Source: a virus
Direction: 5' to 3' (one strand)
DNA: 29,617 bases
Virus record (IMG/VR): IMGVR_UViG_3300042894_002597
Coordinates: 1-29,617 of that record
Numbering within the stretch: the first letter of the stretch is position 1; each line of letters begins with the position of its first letter. The notes below the pieces were generated by a model that was given only the letters and a program-made list of their open reading frames with translations, did not search any database and had not been told where the DNA came from. Position numbers and translations under genes: made by a program. Below, piece by piece: positions 7,778 to 13,657 of this stretch.

Positions 7778-7975
7778 ATGATTTACGGACATACACAGGT
7801 GGATATCGCTGAGAAACTCGGCATCCACAAATCGGCAGTGTGTCGGATGCTCTCCGGCGCTCATGCTGTCAGACAGTCGACCGTCAAGCGCATCGCTGAT
7901 GCAATCGGTCGCAGTGAATACGAAGTGCAGCTGTGGATCCTGTGCAAGCGTACAGGACAGACTCTCCCTCAATAG
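7778..7975 (+). CDS. Cro/CI-type HTH repressor
   Basis: The 65-residue protein consists essentially of one lambda-repressor-like helix-turn-helix domain. HTQVDIAEKLGIHKSAVCRMLSG forms helices 2-3, with the recognition helix near HKSAVCRML, and a following helix contains STVKRIADAIG. Size and layout match Cro-like proteins. The frame is open upstream to 7742, but those codons lie over the promoter; the ATG at 7778 fits the -10 position. It is the first gene of the rightward operon that includes the sigma factor and replication proteins. It probably autoregulates by binding the palindrome at 7741-7759, also controlling the leftward operon. No C-terminal dimerisation or autocleavage domain is present. 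Confidence 0.8.
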   Translation: MIYGHTQVDIAEKLGIHKSAVCRMLSGAHAVRQSTVKRIADAIGRSEYEVQLWILCKRTGQTLPQ

Positions 7976-7999
7976 ACAAAACAGGACTAGGACAAAACA

Positions 8000-8260
8000 A
8001 TGGACATCAAACTTTCGTGCATCGTATGCAACAGACAAAACGTCGTGCCTTATGGCCGTGGACATCGCATCTGTGGAATCTGCTCACAGCGTGAGCTCAA
8101 GCGTGAGCGACGCCTCCGGACACAGCGCCGCATTCAGATGGTCGGCAGCTTCGTCCTGGTCGTTGGTGCTGTCTGGTTCTCGTGTCTGGTCGCATCCGAC
8201 TGGAACACACCAAACTCACCAGATCACCGTGCACACCAGGCGATGCAGTCTCGTGACTGA
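8000..8260 (+). CDS. Small zinc-ribbon protein with one membrane segment
   Basis: This is an 86-residue protein. The N-terminus has two Cys pairs, CIVC (about 7-10) and CGIC (about 25-28), typical of a zinc ribbon. A very basic stretch (RELKRERRLRTQRRIQ) follows, then a hydrophobic segment MVGSFVLVVGAVWFSCLVA long enough to cross the membrane once. The predicted topology is a cytoplasmic zinc ribbon anchored at the membrane by its positive flank. I recognise no family and assign no function. The ATG at 8000 is preceded by GGACTAGGA, which supplies an SD-like AGGA. Its stop lies inside the start region of the sigma factor gene. Confidence 0.65.
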   Translation: MDIKLSCIVCNRQNVVPYGRGHRICGICSQRELKRERRLRTQRRIQMVGSFVLVVGAVWFSCLVASDWNTPNSPDHRAHQAMQSRD

Positions 8261-9161
8261 CGCCATCACAACATGGTCACAGTATCGAGGTAGCAGACGC
8301 ACCAGCACCACAGGACTCCTGACGCCCGAGGAGGAGTTCTTTCTCGGGCGCATGGTCCAGGCTGGCACTGATAAAGATAAAGATCGAGCGACCGCTGAGT
8401 TTATTAATCACAACGTCCGCATGGTCAGCGCGATCGCGAAGAAGTTTCGTGGTCGTGGATGTGAACACGAAGACATGATCACGGATGGCATGCTCGGACT
8501 ACATCACGCGGTCCAGCGCTACGACCCGTCACTCGGTCACCGCTTCAGCACCTACGCCACGAACTGGGTCCGCCAGGCTATTGGGCGCGGTGTCGAGAGT
8601 CGTGGTCGAGACATCCGTCTACCGTCACACGCCATCGCTAAACTGTCTCACATCAGAGTGTCGCGCCAGGAGTACATCGTCAAGCACGGTGAGACTCCGA
8701 CACCGGCGGAACTTCTCGCGTACGTCCGTGAAGTTGTGCACACTTACCCGCGATACCTTCACAAGCAAATCGACTCACTGGATGTCAAGTCGCTGACGGA
8801 AATCCTCCAGCACGACGTCAAGCTGGTGTCGAGTATCGATGAACCGAACGCATACGGCCAAAGTCGATACGACTTCATGCCATCAGGTGAACCTCCTGTC
8901 GGTGACCGTCTAGACAGAGAGATTCTTTACGCGCAGCTGCGTACGGTCATGGAGGTCCTGACGGACCGCGAGATTGCATGTCTTCGCCTTCGCTTTGGGT
9001 TCGACGGCCTGTCGGATGGTCGCTCACTCGAGGACGTCGGAATCCTGATCGGCTACAGTCGCGAGCGCATCAGACAGATCCAGGTGCGCGCAATCGACAA
9101 ATTACGGGTGGCCGCTGGGGCTGATGTCTTGGCGGAGATATTTGAGAGGATGGAACTTTGA
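8253..9161 (+). CDS. Sigma-70 family RNA polymerase sigma factor
   Basis: The product is about 302 residues if it starts at the GTG at 8253, which overlaps the preceding stop; the frame opens earlier but those codons are shadows. It has the full arrangement of a primary-type sigma. Region 1.2-like LLTPEEEFFLGRMV comes first. Region 2 includes the core-binding and -10-reading segment around RFSTYATNWVRQAIGR. Region 3 covers IRLPSHAIAKL to ETPTPAELLAYV. Region 4 includes LTDREIACLRLRFG and the -35-binding helix-turn-helix EDVGILIGYSRERIRQIQ. It should redirect host core polymerase to phage promoters. It sits between the repressor and the replication genes, so it is likely made early to switch on later genes. 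Sigma factors of this completeness are unusual in a 29-kb phage. Confidence 0.93.
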   Translation: MTDAITTWSQYRGSRRTSTTGLLTPEEEFFLGRMVQAGTDKDKDRATAEFINHNVRMVSAIAKKFRGRGCEHEDMITDGMLGLHHAVQRYDPSLGHRFSTYATNWVRQAIGRGVESRGRDIRLPSHAIAKLSHIRVSRQEYIVKHGETPTPAELLAYVREVVHTYPRYLHKQIDSLDVKSLTEILQHDVKLVSSIDEPNAYGQSRYDFMPSGEPPVGDRLDREILYAQLRTVMEVLTDREIACLRLRFGFDGLSDGRSLEDVGILIGYSRERIRQIQVRAIDKLRVAAGADVLAEIFERMEL

Positions 9162-9520
9162 ACGAGTCCGAACAGCAGATCGCGTTTTTCAACTGGTGTC
9201 GCGTGATGAGTGGTAACGATGCGCGCCTGGGAACAATCTTCGCTGTGCCGAATGGTGGCTACAGGTCGAAGGCTACAGGTGGCCGCATGAAGTCCGAAGG
9301 ACTCAAGGCTGGCGTCTGGGATATCTTCATTCCGGTTCAAATGGGACAGCACTGCGGCATGTGGATCGAGATGAAGTCAGGCAAGAACAAACTAACGCCA
9401 GGACAGATCGCGTTTCGTGAGTCTGTTGGTGATGCTTACCTGTGGTTTGTCGCCTATTCCTGGGACGAAGCAGTCGAGGCGACGTGTCGATATCTAGGCA
9501 TCGCGAGTGGAATCAACTAA
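9158..9520 (+). CDS. VRR-NUC domain nuclease
   Basis: The 120-residue product matches the stand-alone phage VRR-NUC family of PD-(D/E)XK nucleases. It shows an N-terminal ESEQQIAFFNW helix, FAVPNGG (about 28-34), the catalytic Asp in AGVWDIFIPV (D55), and the E-x-K in WIEMKSGKNKLTPGQ (E71, K73), with Q83. The family includes Holliday junction or flap-type structure-specific nucleases, so a role in resolving replication or recombination intermediates is likely. The start is TTG at 9158, overlapping the sigma stop (TTGA) with AGGA seven bases upstream. Its 3' end overlaps the convergent DUF3310 gene by 27 nt. Confidence 0.88.
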   Translation: MNESEQQIAFFNWCRVMSGNDARLGTIFAVPNGGYRSKATGGRMKSEGLKAGVWDIFIPVQMGQHCGMWIEMKSGKNKLTPGQIAFRESVGDAYLWFVAYSWDEAVEATCRYLGIASGIN

Positions 9521-9745
9521 CAGCTGTTGATTGATTTCATCGGCGAGCTCGATGCTGTGCATCTCACAGATGATGTACCAGACCGCTTTGAGCAGATCGT
9601 CAGTCTTATCTTCGCCAGGTTTAGAACCTGCTCGTAAAAGGTATTTGAGAGCATTGCCACGCTTGAAGTCGAGACCATACATCTCGATGATTTCGATGGG
9701 CTGAACAGTTCGTGTGCGGTAATGTGGCGGGACCTGCTTGGACAT
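9494..9745 (-). CDS. DUF3310-family protein on the opposite strand
   Basis: This 83-residue protein matches DUF3310, a small phage family sometimes annotated as nucleotide-kinase-like. It contains PPHYRTRTVQPIEIIEMYGLDF, then GNALKYLLRAGSK, then DDLLKAVWYIICEM (motifs in order). The biochemical function is not established. It is encoded antisense within the rightward replication operon: tail-to-tail with VRR-NUC (27-nt overlap) and head-to-head with the primase (22 nt between starts). It therefore needs its own promoter; a perfect TATAAT lies 6 nt upstream of its ATG (9752-9757, minus strand), suggesting a leaderless message. Confidence 0.85.
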   Translation of the reverse strand: MSKQVPPHYRTRTVQPIEIIEMYGLDFKRGNALKYLLRAGSKPGEDKTDDLLKAVWYIICEMHSIELADEINQQLLVDSTRDA

Positions 9746-9751
9746 GCAGGG

Positions 9752-9757
9752 ATTATA
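9752..9757 (-). promoter_or_regulatory. -10 box of leaderless promoter for the DUF3310 gene
   Basis: On the minus strand TATAAT is followed by six bases and then ATG at 9745, the same spacing as at the 7778 gene. No convincing -35 hexamer is present at 16-18 bases; GTGAAA at about 20 bases is weak. The box also lies in the 22-bp gap between divergent starts. Confidence 0.5.
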
Positions 9758-9767
9758 AGGGGTAGAA

Positions 9768-10604
9768 ATGAATAGAGTTTCACAGGCTGTGACATTTTTG
9801 TCATGGCTGTTTGAGCAGTACTCTGACGGCTTCGTCGAGATTCGATGTCTGAATCAAGGACGAAATCAGATGCGCTTCTACGAGCTTCCACGAACGGTCG
9901 AAGACTGGACGGGCATCGGCGAAGCATGCGTTCAGTGGAGCGATGAAGGAAATGATGTATACGTCGGCGTGTTGCCGCGCTGGCGTAAAGGAGGAAGGGA
10001 CACCGATGTTCATTCTGCTGCTGTGGTGTGGTGCGATATTGATGATCTTGCTGGTCTGGATGAGACTGCAACGCTTGCTAAAGTTACAGTCGCGGTACGC
10101 TCGGGGAAGGGTCTCCACTGCTACCGTCGACTCAAAATGGCTGGTATTGGGACTAAGCCAACCGAACAGCGAGAGTTTGTACAGCTGCTCGAACGATGGA
10201 TGCTCACACTCTCGGCGTCCGCTGACGTCAAGTGCAAAAACCCGTCGCGAATATTACGAGTACCTGGAACTCTAAACTGGAAGAACAGGGAACTACCTCG
10301 ATTGGTGGAACTCGCAAAGTATCCTCCAGAAGCCTGCAGAATCATCGAGGAGACGACATCTACTCATCCATGGGGAGATGAGTGGTCGAGGCTTTTGATC
10401 GCCGCAAAAGCGGGGGACCTCCCAAAGCGCGAGCGGGGTAACTGGGACCTCGGACAATACAAGCATGGTCGATACCTGCTGTACTGTTTCAATCACACGG
10501 TGATCGGCATCGAGCAGATGCGATGTATGGGCATGGTCGCACATGCCGAGGAGTGTCGTACACTCGTAACCACTGCGCTGGACACGCAGACTTTCTTGGA
10601 CTAG
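9768..10604 (+). CDS. Archaeo-eukaryotic-type (AEP/PrimPol) primase
   Basis: The 278-residue protein shows the three signature motifs of the AEP superfamily, RepB'/PrimPol-like branch. These are the metal-binding D-x-D in VVWCDIDDL (D90, D92), the SxxGxH-type motif in RSGKGLHCY (S112, G115, H117), and the R-x-x-G-x-x-N region in SRILRVPGTLNWK (about 160-172). It should synthesise RNA or DNA primers for phage replication. GGGG lies about 5 nt before the ATG at 9768. The helicase gene follows 7 nt downstream and carries the PriCT-like domain that often accompanies AEP domains in one chain, so primase and helicase appear split into two adjacent polypeptides. Confidence 0.88.
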   Translation: MNRVSQAVTFLSWLFEQYSDGFVEIRCLNQGRNQMRFYELPRTVEDWTGIGEACVQWSDEGNDVYVGVLPRWRKGGRDTDVHSAAVVWCDIDDLAGLDETATLAKVTVAVRSGKGLHCYRRLKMAGIGTKPTEQREFVQLLERWMLTLSASADVKCKNPSRILRVPGTLNWKNRELPRLVELAKYPPEACRIIEETTSTHPWGDEWSRLLIAAKAGDLPKRERGNWDLGQYKHGRYLLYCFNHTVIGIEQMRCMGMVAHAEECRTLVTTALDTQTFLD

Positions 10605-10611
10605 GAACAAC

Positions 10612-11919
10612 ATGGAAGAACTTTCATTAGACGATCTCCGCGCCATGGTGGCCGGAGACATGCAGACGCATGCTCGGATTATCGCTCACGGCGAGCACCA
10701 CTGGGACAAACTGTGGCAACCTCACCCGGCATCGGGTGGCGCCTTCGGTGGCCGTAATAACGCACTCGTGACACTCTTAGGTTTTCTCCGCGCAAAGCGC
10801 TACACCATCGACGTCGCGCAGCTTCAAGCCGTCTGGTGGAGTGACACGTATTGTGATCCGCCACTGGACCGCGAAGTCATCCTCGAGACAGTCGGTCGAT
10901 TCTGGTCACAATGGGCAGCAGGTACCGTGCCCGATGACCTGCCTGGCGGCCAGACTCTCGCTCCCTGGGAGGTGTGGGACTGGACACGAATGGAGATCGA
11001 GGAGGAGAAGCTCGGTAAACAGTCCTGGCTGATTCCTCATGTACTCTCGACTGGCGGACTTCATTATCTTTCATCGCCACCAGGCAGTGGCAAAACGTGG
11101 GTGATGTGCGATCTCATTCGCGCCTGTTGCTTTGGTGGCAAGTGGCTCAATGAGTTTGAGATTCCACAGACTCGCGTCCTTTACCTCGATGAAGAGATGG
11201 GCGTCCAGAAGGTCCTAGAACGGCTGAGGAAGCTCGGAATGCGCTCGGCTGAGGGAATGGGCTACCTTAACCGTGTAGGCATCAGGTTCGACCAACCGCT
11301 TGATGTGGAGCGAATCGTGAAACATTGCCAGTCGCAGGGTATTGGCCTGGTGCTCATCGACTCACTGGTCCGCATCCATGGCATGGATGAGAATGACAAC
11401 TCGCAAATGCGGAAACTCTACGACGCGTTCAAGAAACTCCTGGACAACGGAATCACTGTCCTGATCGCTCACCACAATCGCAAGGGTGGCACTGATTCGA
11501 CGGTCAAGCACGAAGGTATGCGAGGCGCTGCGGAGATTGTCGCAGCTGCTGACATGGCCTACAGCGTCGAGAAGCAGGCGAACGGGTTGTATCGCATGTT
11601 CGTGACTAAGGGCCGCCTGATCAGTGATGAGGACGCGATCGACGTGACGTTTGAGATCCGCGATGAAGATGGCCTCACACAGGTGCGAACACTTGACGCC
11701 GGCGCCAGGAGCGAGGTCATCACACAAGAGATCCGCTCGAAACTCATTGAGCTCATCAGTGACTCACCAGGCATCACACAGTCACGCCTGATTGATTTGT
11801 GTGGCAGTCGCAGATCGGTCGTTATTGCCACACTAGCAGACCTCGAAGCGAGTCGGATTGTGATGTTCGAGAAGGGTCCGAAGAACGCAAAACAGTACAG
11901 TCCAACAGGCATGCTTTAA
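10612..11919 (+). CDS. RepA/AAA-type replicative helicase with PriCT-like N-terminus
   Basis: This is a 435-residue protein. Residues about 20-105 (HARIIAHGEHH to VGRFWSQW) resemble the primase C-terminal helical domain PriCT. Residues from about 140 form a RecA-like hexameric helicase of the RepA/AAA_25 type. It has Walker A PPGSGKT (156-162), the acidic pair in YLDEEMG after it, Walker B GLVLIDSL (about residue 245), and the sensor-like VLIAHHNRKG. The C-terminal 50 residues contain a winged-helix-looking segment (ITQSRLIDLCGSRRSVVIATLADLE, in two parts). It should unwind DNA at the phage origin. It follows the AEP primase by 7 nt and precedes the iteron region, an arrangement like RepA-type plasmid replicons. 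Confidence 0.9.
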   Translation: MEELSLDDLRAMVAGDMQTHARIIAHGEHHWDKLWQPHPASGGAFGGRNNALVTLLGFLRAKRYTIDVAQLQAVWWSDTYCDPPLDREVILETVGRFWSQWAAGTVPDDLPGGQTLAPWEVWDWTRMEIEEEKLGKQSWLIPHVLSTGGLHYLSSPPGSGKTWVMCDLIRACCFGGKWLNEFEIPQTRVLYLDEEMGVQKVLERLRKLGMRSAEGMGYLNRVGIRFDQPLDVERIVKHCQSQGIGLVLIDSLVRIHGMDENDNSQMRKLYDAFKKLLDNGITVLIAHHNRKGGTDSTVKHEGMRGAAEIVAAADMAYSVEKQANGLYRMFVTKGRLISDEDAIDVTFEIRDEDGLTQVRTLDAGARSEVITQEIRSKLIELISDSPGITQSRLIDLCGSRRSVVIATLADLEASRIVMFEKGPKNAKQYSPTGML

Positions 11920-11927
11920 GGCCATTT

Positions 11928-11990
11928 CTGCTGTTCCCGCTGCTGTTCCCGTGCTGTTCCCCCTTAAGTATGAGAAAACGGGAACAGCAG
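11928..11990. repeat. Iteron-like repeats, probable replication origin core
   Basis: CTGCTGTTCCC occurs at 11928-11938 and 11940-11950, with a variant GTGCTGTTCCC at 11951-11961. An exact inverted copy GGGAACAGCAG lies at 11980-11990. Copies repeat at about one helical turn (11-12 bp). They begin 8 nt after the helicase stop. Tandem plus inverted short repeats next to a RepA-type helicase are typical of iteron origins; they could alternatively be an operator array. Confidence 0.6.
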
Positions 11991-11994
11991 ACAG

Positions 11995-12097
11995 AAAACC
12001 CCCCTTTGGAAACCCCCCCTGCGAGCATGTAAGTGTGCTCGCTAAGGGGTCTTAAGTCGAAACTGTCCCTGCGGGCCGGACGCTTACGCTGGCCCGC
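11995..12097. other. C-tract repeats and two stem-loops in the noncoding origin region
   Basis: Two AAACCCCCC-type tracts lie at 11995-12004 and 12010-12019. They are followed by a 7-bp stem GCGAGCA (12021-12027)/TGCTCGC (12036-12042) and another, GCGGGCC (12071-12077)/GGCCCGC (12091-12097). No coding frame is convincing here. Such stems near iterons could be single-strand priming sites for the AEP primase; the first may alternatively terminate replication-operon transcription. The whole gene-free stretch is 11920-12243. Confidence 0.5.
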
Positions 12098-12120
12098 TAG
12101 TACAGCATCGACTTTTATGT

Positions 12121-12149
12121 TTGACAAGTGGTTTGATGTTTGGTAATGT
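12121..12149 (+). promoter_or_regulatory. Promoter for the SSB-like gene
   Basis: TTGACA (12121-12126) and TAATGT (12144-12149) are separated by 17 bases. Transcription would start near 12156, giving a leader of about 88 nt before the ATG at 12244. TTGACA here and TGTCAA at 12147-12152 echo the half-sites of the 7741-7759 operator, but with wider spacing. Confidence 0.55.
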
Positions 12150-12160
12150 CAACTTTGATG

Positions 12161-12233
12161 GTGCTGGTGGAAACACCTTTGGATTGGTAACTGAGCCAGC
12201 ACTGTCACAGAGTGGTCTTTTAGACCAAAGGAG
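12161..12233 (+). promoter_or_regulatory. Structured leader and ribosome-binding site of the SSB-like gene
   Basis: GTGCTGG (12161-12167) can pair with CCAGCAC (12196-12202), in competition with a smaller GGTG-GAAA-CACC hairpin. TGGTCT (12213-12218) pairs with AGACCA (12222-12227) immediately before the SD AAGGAG (12228-12233). The arrangement could allow translational control, for example autoregulation by the single-strand-binding product; this is inference. Confidence 0.4.
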
Positions 12234-12243
12234 AAATAGAGTT

Positions 12244-12744
12244 ATGGGTTTCTTTTCAAACGCCACGTTCAACGATGGCGCATCACAGTTCGAAGCAGCT
12301 GTCGCAGGCTCTTATGTCTGTCGTCTTGCAAACGTCGAGAGCATCGACCGACCATCGTACGATGATCCGAATGTTATGCTTCCGAACTTCAAGTTCACAT
12401 TTGAAACCACTGAGTATGGCGATTCCAACAGCAACGCGTTTCGCTTCGTCAAGTTTACGCGCCAGGGCTATGGTTCCGATAAGGCAGCACTCACGATCCT
12501 GCTTGACGGCATGCTCGGACGCCGCTTGACACAAGCAGAGTTTCATAACCTTGACATCGACTCGCTCCTGGCTAAGGAGTGGATGGTCACTGTCGACTCG
12601 AAGCTCAACACGCGTGGTTATCAAACCAACGCCATCGTGTCCGTTTCACCAGTCAGTGCCAAGAAGAAACTGACCAAGATCGCACAGCCAGCGATCAAAA
12701 CCGATGACATCGAAGACCCCTTCGGTGAAGACGCCAGCGAGTAA
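12244..12744 (+). CDS. Probable single-stranded DNA-binding protein
   Basis: The 166-residue product has a mixed beta-rich body with blocks SYVCRLANVESIDRPSYDD, PNFKFTFETTEYG, FRFVKFTRQGYG and TILLDGMLGRRLTQAEFHNLD. I associate this pattern with a phage family annotated as SSB/OB-fold-like replication proteins. It ends in an acidic tail (DDIEDPFGEDASE), the classic feature by which SSBs contact partner proteins. Residues 135-155 are basic. I chose ATG 12244, with SD AAGGAG upstream, instead of the in-frame TTG at 12121, which lies in the promoter. Its location next to the origin and its independent promoter fit a single-strand binder working with the primase, helicase and ERF protein. The identity is probable, not certain. 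Confidence 0.6.
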   Translation: MGFFSNATFNDGASQFEAAVAGSYVCRLANVESIDRPSYDDPNVMLPNFKFTFETTEYGDSNSNAFRFVKFTRQGYGSDKAALTILLDGMLGRRLTQAEFHNLDIDSLLAKEWMVTVDSKLNTRGYQTNAIVSVSPVSAKKKLTKIAQPAIKTDDIEDPFGEDASE

Positions 12745-12776
12745 CCATCTCCCGGTTGCCAACGACTCGCTGACGA

Positions 12777-12813
12777 ACCAGGCACATCATCCGAACGGTG
12801 TGCCTGGTCTTTT
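12777..12813 (+). terminator. Rho-independent terminator
   Basis: ACCAGGCACA (12777-12786) and TGTGCCTGGT (12799-12808) form a perfect 10-bp stem with a 12-nt loop, followed by CTTTT and a further T-rich stretch. It lies between the SSB-like gene and the packaging module, so it separates early and late transcription. Confidence 0.85.
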
Positions 12814-12832
12814 ACTTTGAAGGGGAGAATCA

Positions 12833-13414
12833 ATGTCGAAGAACACAAAGCTCGAGGAGCGAACACAACTCCTGGTGCAAATCAAGGAAATCAGAGCTGC
12901 TGGTAACAGCATCAGTCGAACCGCGCAGATCATGAAGATGACACGCGGGACAGTCCAGCGATGGATCAATGAAGAAAAGCCAGACAGGGTAGTCAAGAAA
13001 ATGGACCCGTACATTTCACTCGATGAAAAGACCGCGACCGTTATCAAGTGGGCGGAGCTCATCGCAAGCGGTGAGACACGAAGCAAAGCAGCCGAAGTCG
13101 TCGGTTATCCAATAATGATGATAAATCGATGGATGATGAGCGAACCTTCACTGCGTGTGGAGTTTCAGGAATCTGTCGGGAAGAAACAAAACAATCATGG
13201 TGGCCGCAAATCCTTCGAGTCAATCATGACAGATGTACGCGCAGGACGTCCTGTGTGGCGTGATGGCGCTCGTTTCAAGCTTCAGCTGGTCGAATCTGCA
13301 TTGATGCGATACGAGCTCGATGGCGCTAACGTGTGGAGGTGCAAGGGTTTTGCAACGTTATCAGGCAATGATGTCCTGGCGCGAGATTGGCTGGTAATGA
13401 CAAATGAAGTTTGA
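12833..13414 (+). CDS. HTH protein fused to a DUF2829/Tad2-like C-terminal domain
   Basis: The product is 193 residues. Residues about 15-46 contain one helix-turn-helix (SISRTAQIMKMTRGTVQRWI), and residues 75-108 a second (ETRSKAAEVVGYPIMMINRW), in the style of terminase-small-subunit or transposase HTH units. Residues 127-189 then match the DUF2829/Tad2 pattern: SFESIMTDVRAGRPVWRDG at the N-side and NDVLARDWLV at the end. I know of no standard family with this order, so the fusion is notable. Strong SD GGGGAG precedes ATG 12833. It is the first gene after a terminator and overlaps the next Tad2-like gene by 11 nt. It may be a DNA-binding regulator whose C-terminal pocket senses a nucleotide ligand, or a decoy terminase-like protein; both are inference. 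Confidence 0.65.
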   Translation: MSKNTKLEERTQLLVQIKEIRAAGNSISRTAQIMKMTRGTVQRWINEEKPDRVVKKMDPYISLDEKTATVIKWAELIASGETRSKAAEVVGYPIMMINRWMMSEPSLRVEFQESVGKKQNNHGGRKSFESIMTDVRAGRPVWRDGARFKLQLVESALMRYELDGANVWRCKGFATLSGNDVLARDWLVMTNEV

Positions 13415-13649
13415 ACACGTAATACAACACTTGATGCATGGCAAACCGATCACACGCGTATGCTTTGACCACGATGTCTACATCCGATACTCCGACCTTT
13501 TCGAAGCTTTCGTCATGCACACCGGGACAGAGTCCAAGACTCTACAAGGCCTCACACTCGATCCTGAATCGCTGTTCGCGACTGACTGGATGTGGGGCGA
13601 AGATCACCCGGTCAAGGATGAGATCACATGGACACGGACAACATCGTAA
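13404..13649 (+). CDS. Second small DUF2829/Tad2-like protein
   Basis: This 81-residue protein starts MKFEHVIQHLMHGKPITR, fitting the family pattern of a short amphipathic helix followed by G-x-x-h-x-R. It has LTLDPESLFATDWMW toward the end, fitting the conserved D-x-L-x-A-x-DW block. A charged tail of about 17 residues follows. It overlaps the upstream HTH-Tad2 fusion gene by 11 nt, and the AAGGAG for the HNH gene lies over its stop, so the three are probably co-translated. If it acts like Tad2 it would bind a cyclic ADP-ribose-type signal, but several aromatic positions differ (the Arg is followed by VCF, not a Trp), so ligand and target may differ. No clear SD is present; translational coupling is likely. 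Confidence 0.6.
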   Translation: MKFEHVIQHLMHGKPITRVCFDHDVYIRYSDLFEAFVMHTGTESKTLQGLTLDPESLFATDWMWGEDHPVKDEITWTRTTS

Positions 13650-13657
13650 GGAGCATC

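Noticed and set aside
7691-8065. Minus-strand open frame continuing upstream of the small acidic gene
   Set aside because: It crosses the divergent promoter and the HTH gene; the start at 7690 has a nearby SD and a matching promoter.
11822-12127. Minus-strand open frame across the origin region
   Set aside because: Covers the helicase end, iterons and stem-loops; no SD and no conserved-looking sequence.
12121-12243. Upstream in-frame extension of the SSB-like gene from TTG
   Set aside because: It covers the promoter and leader; the ATG at 12244 follows AAGGAG.
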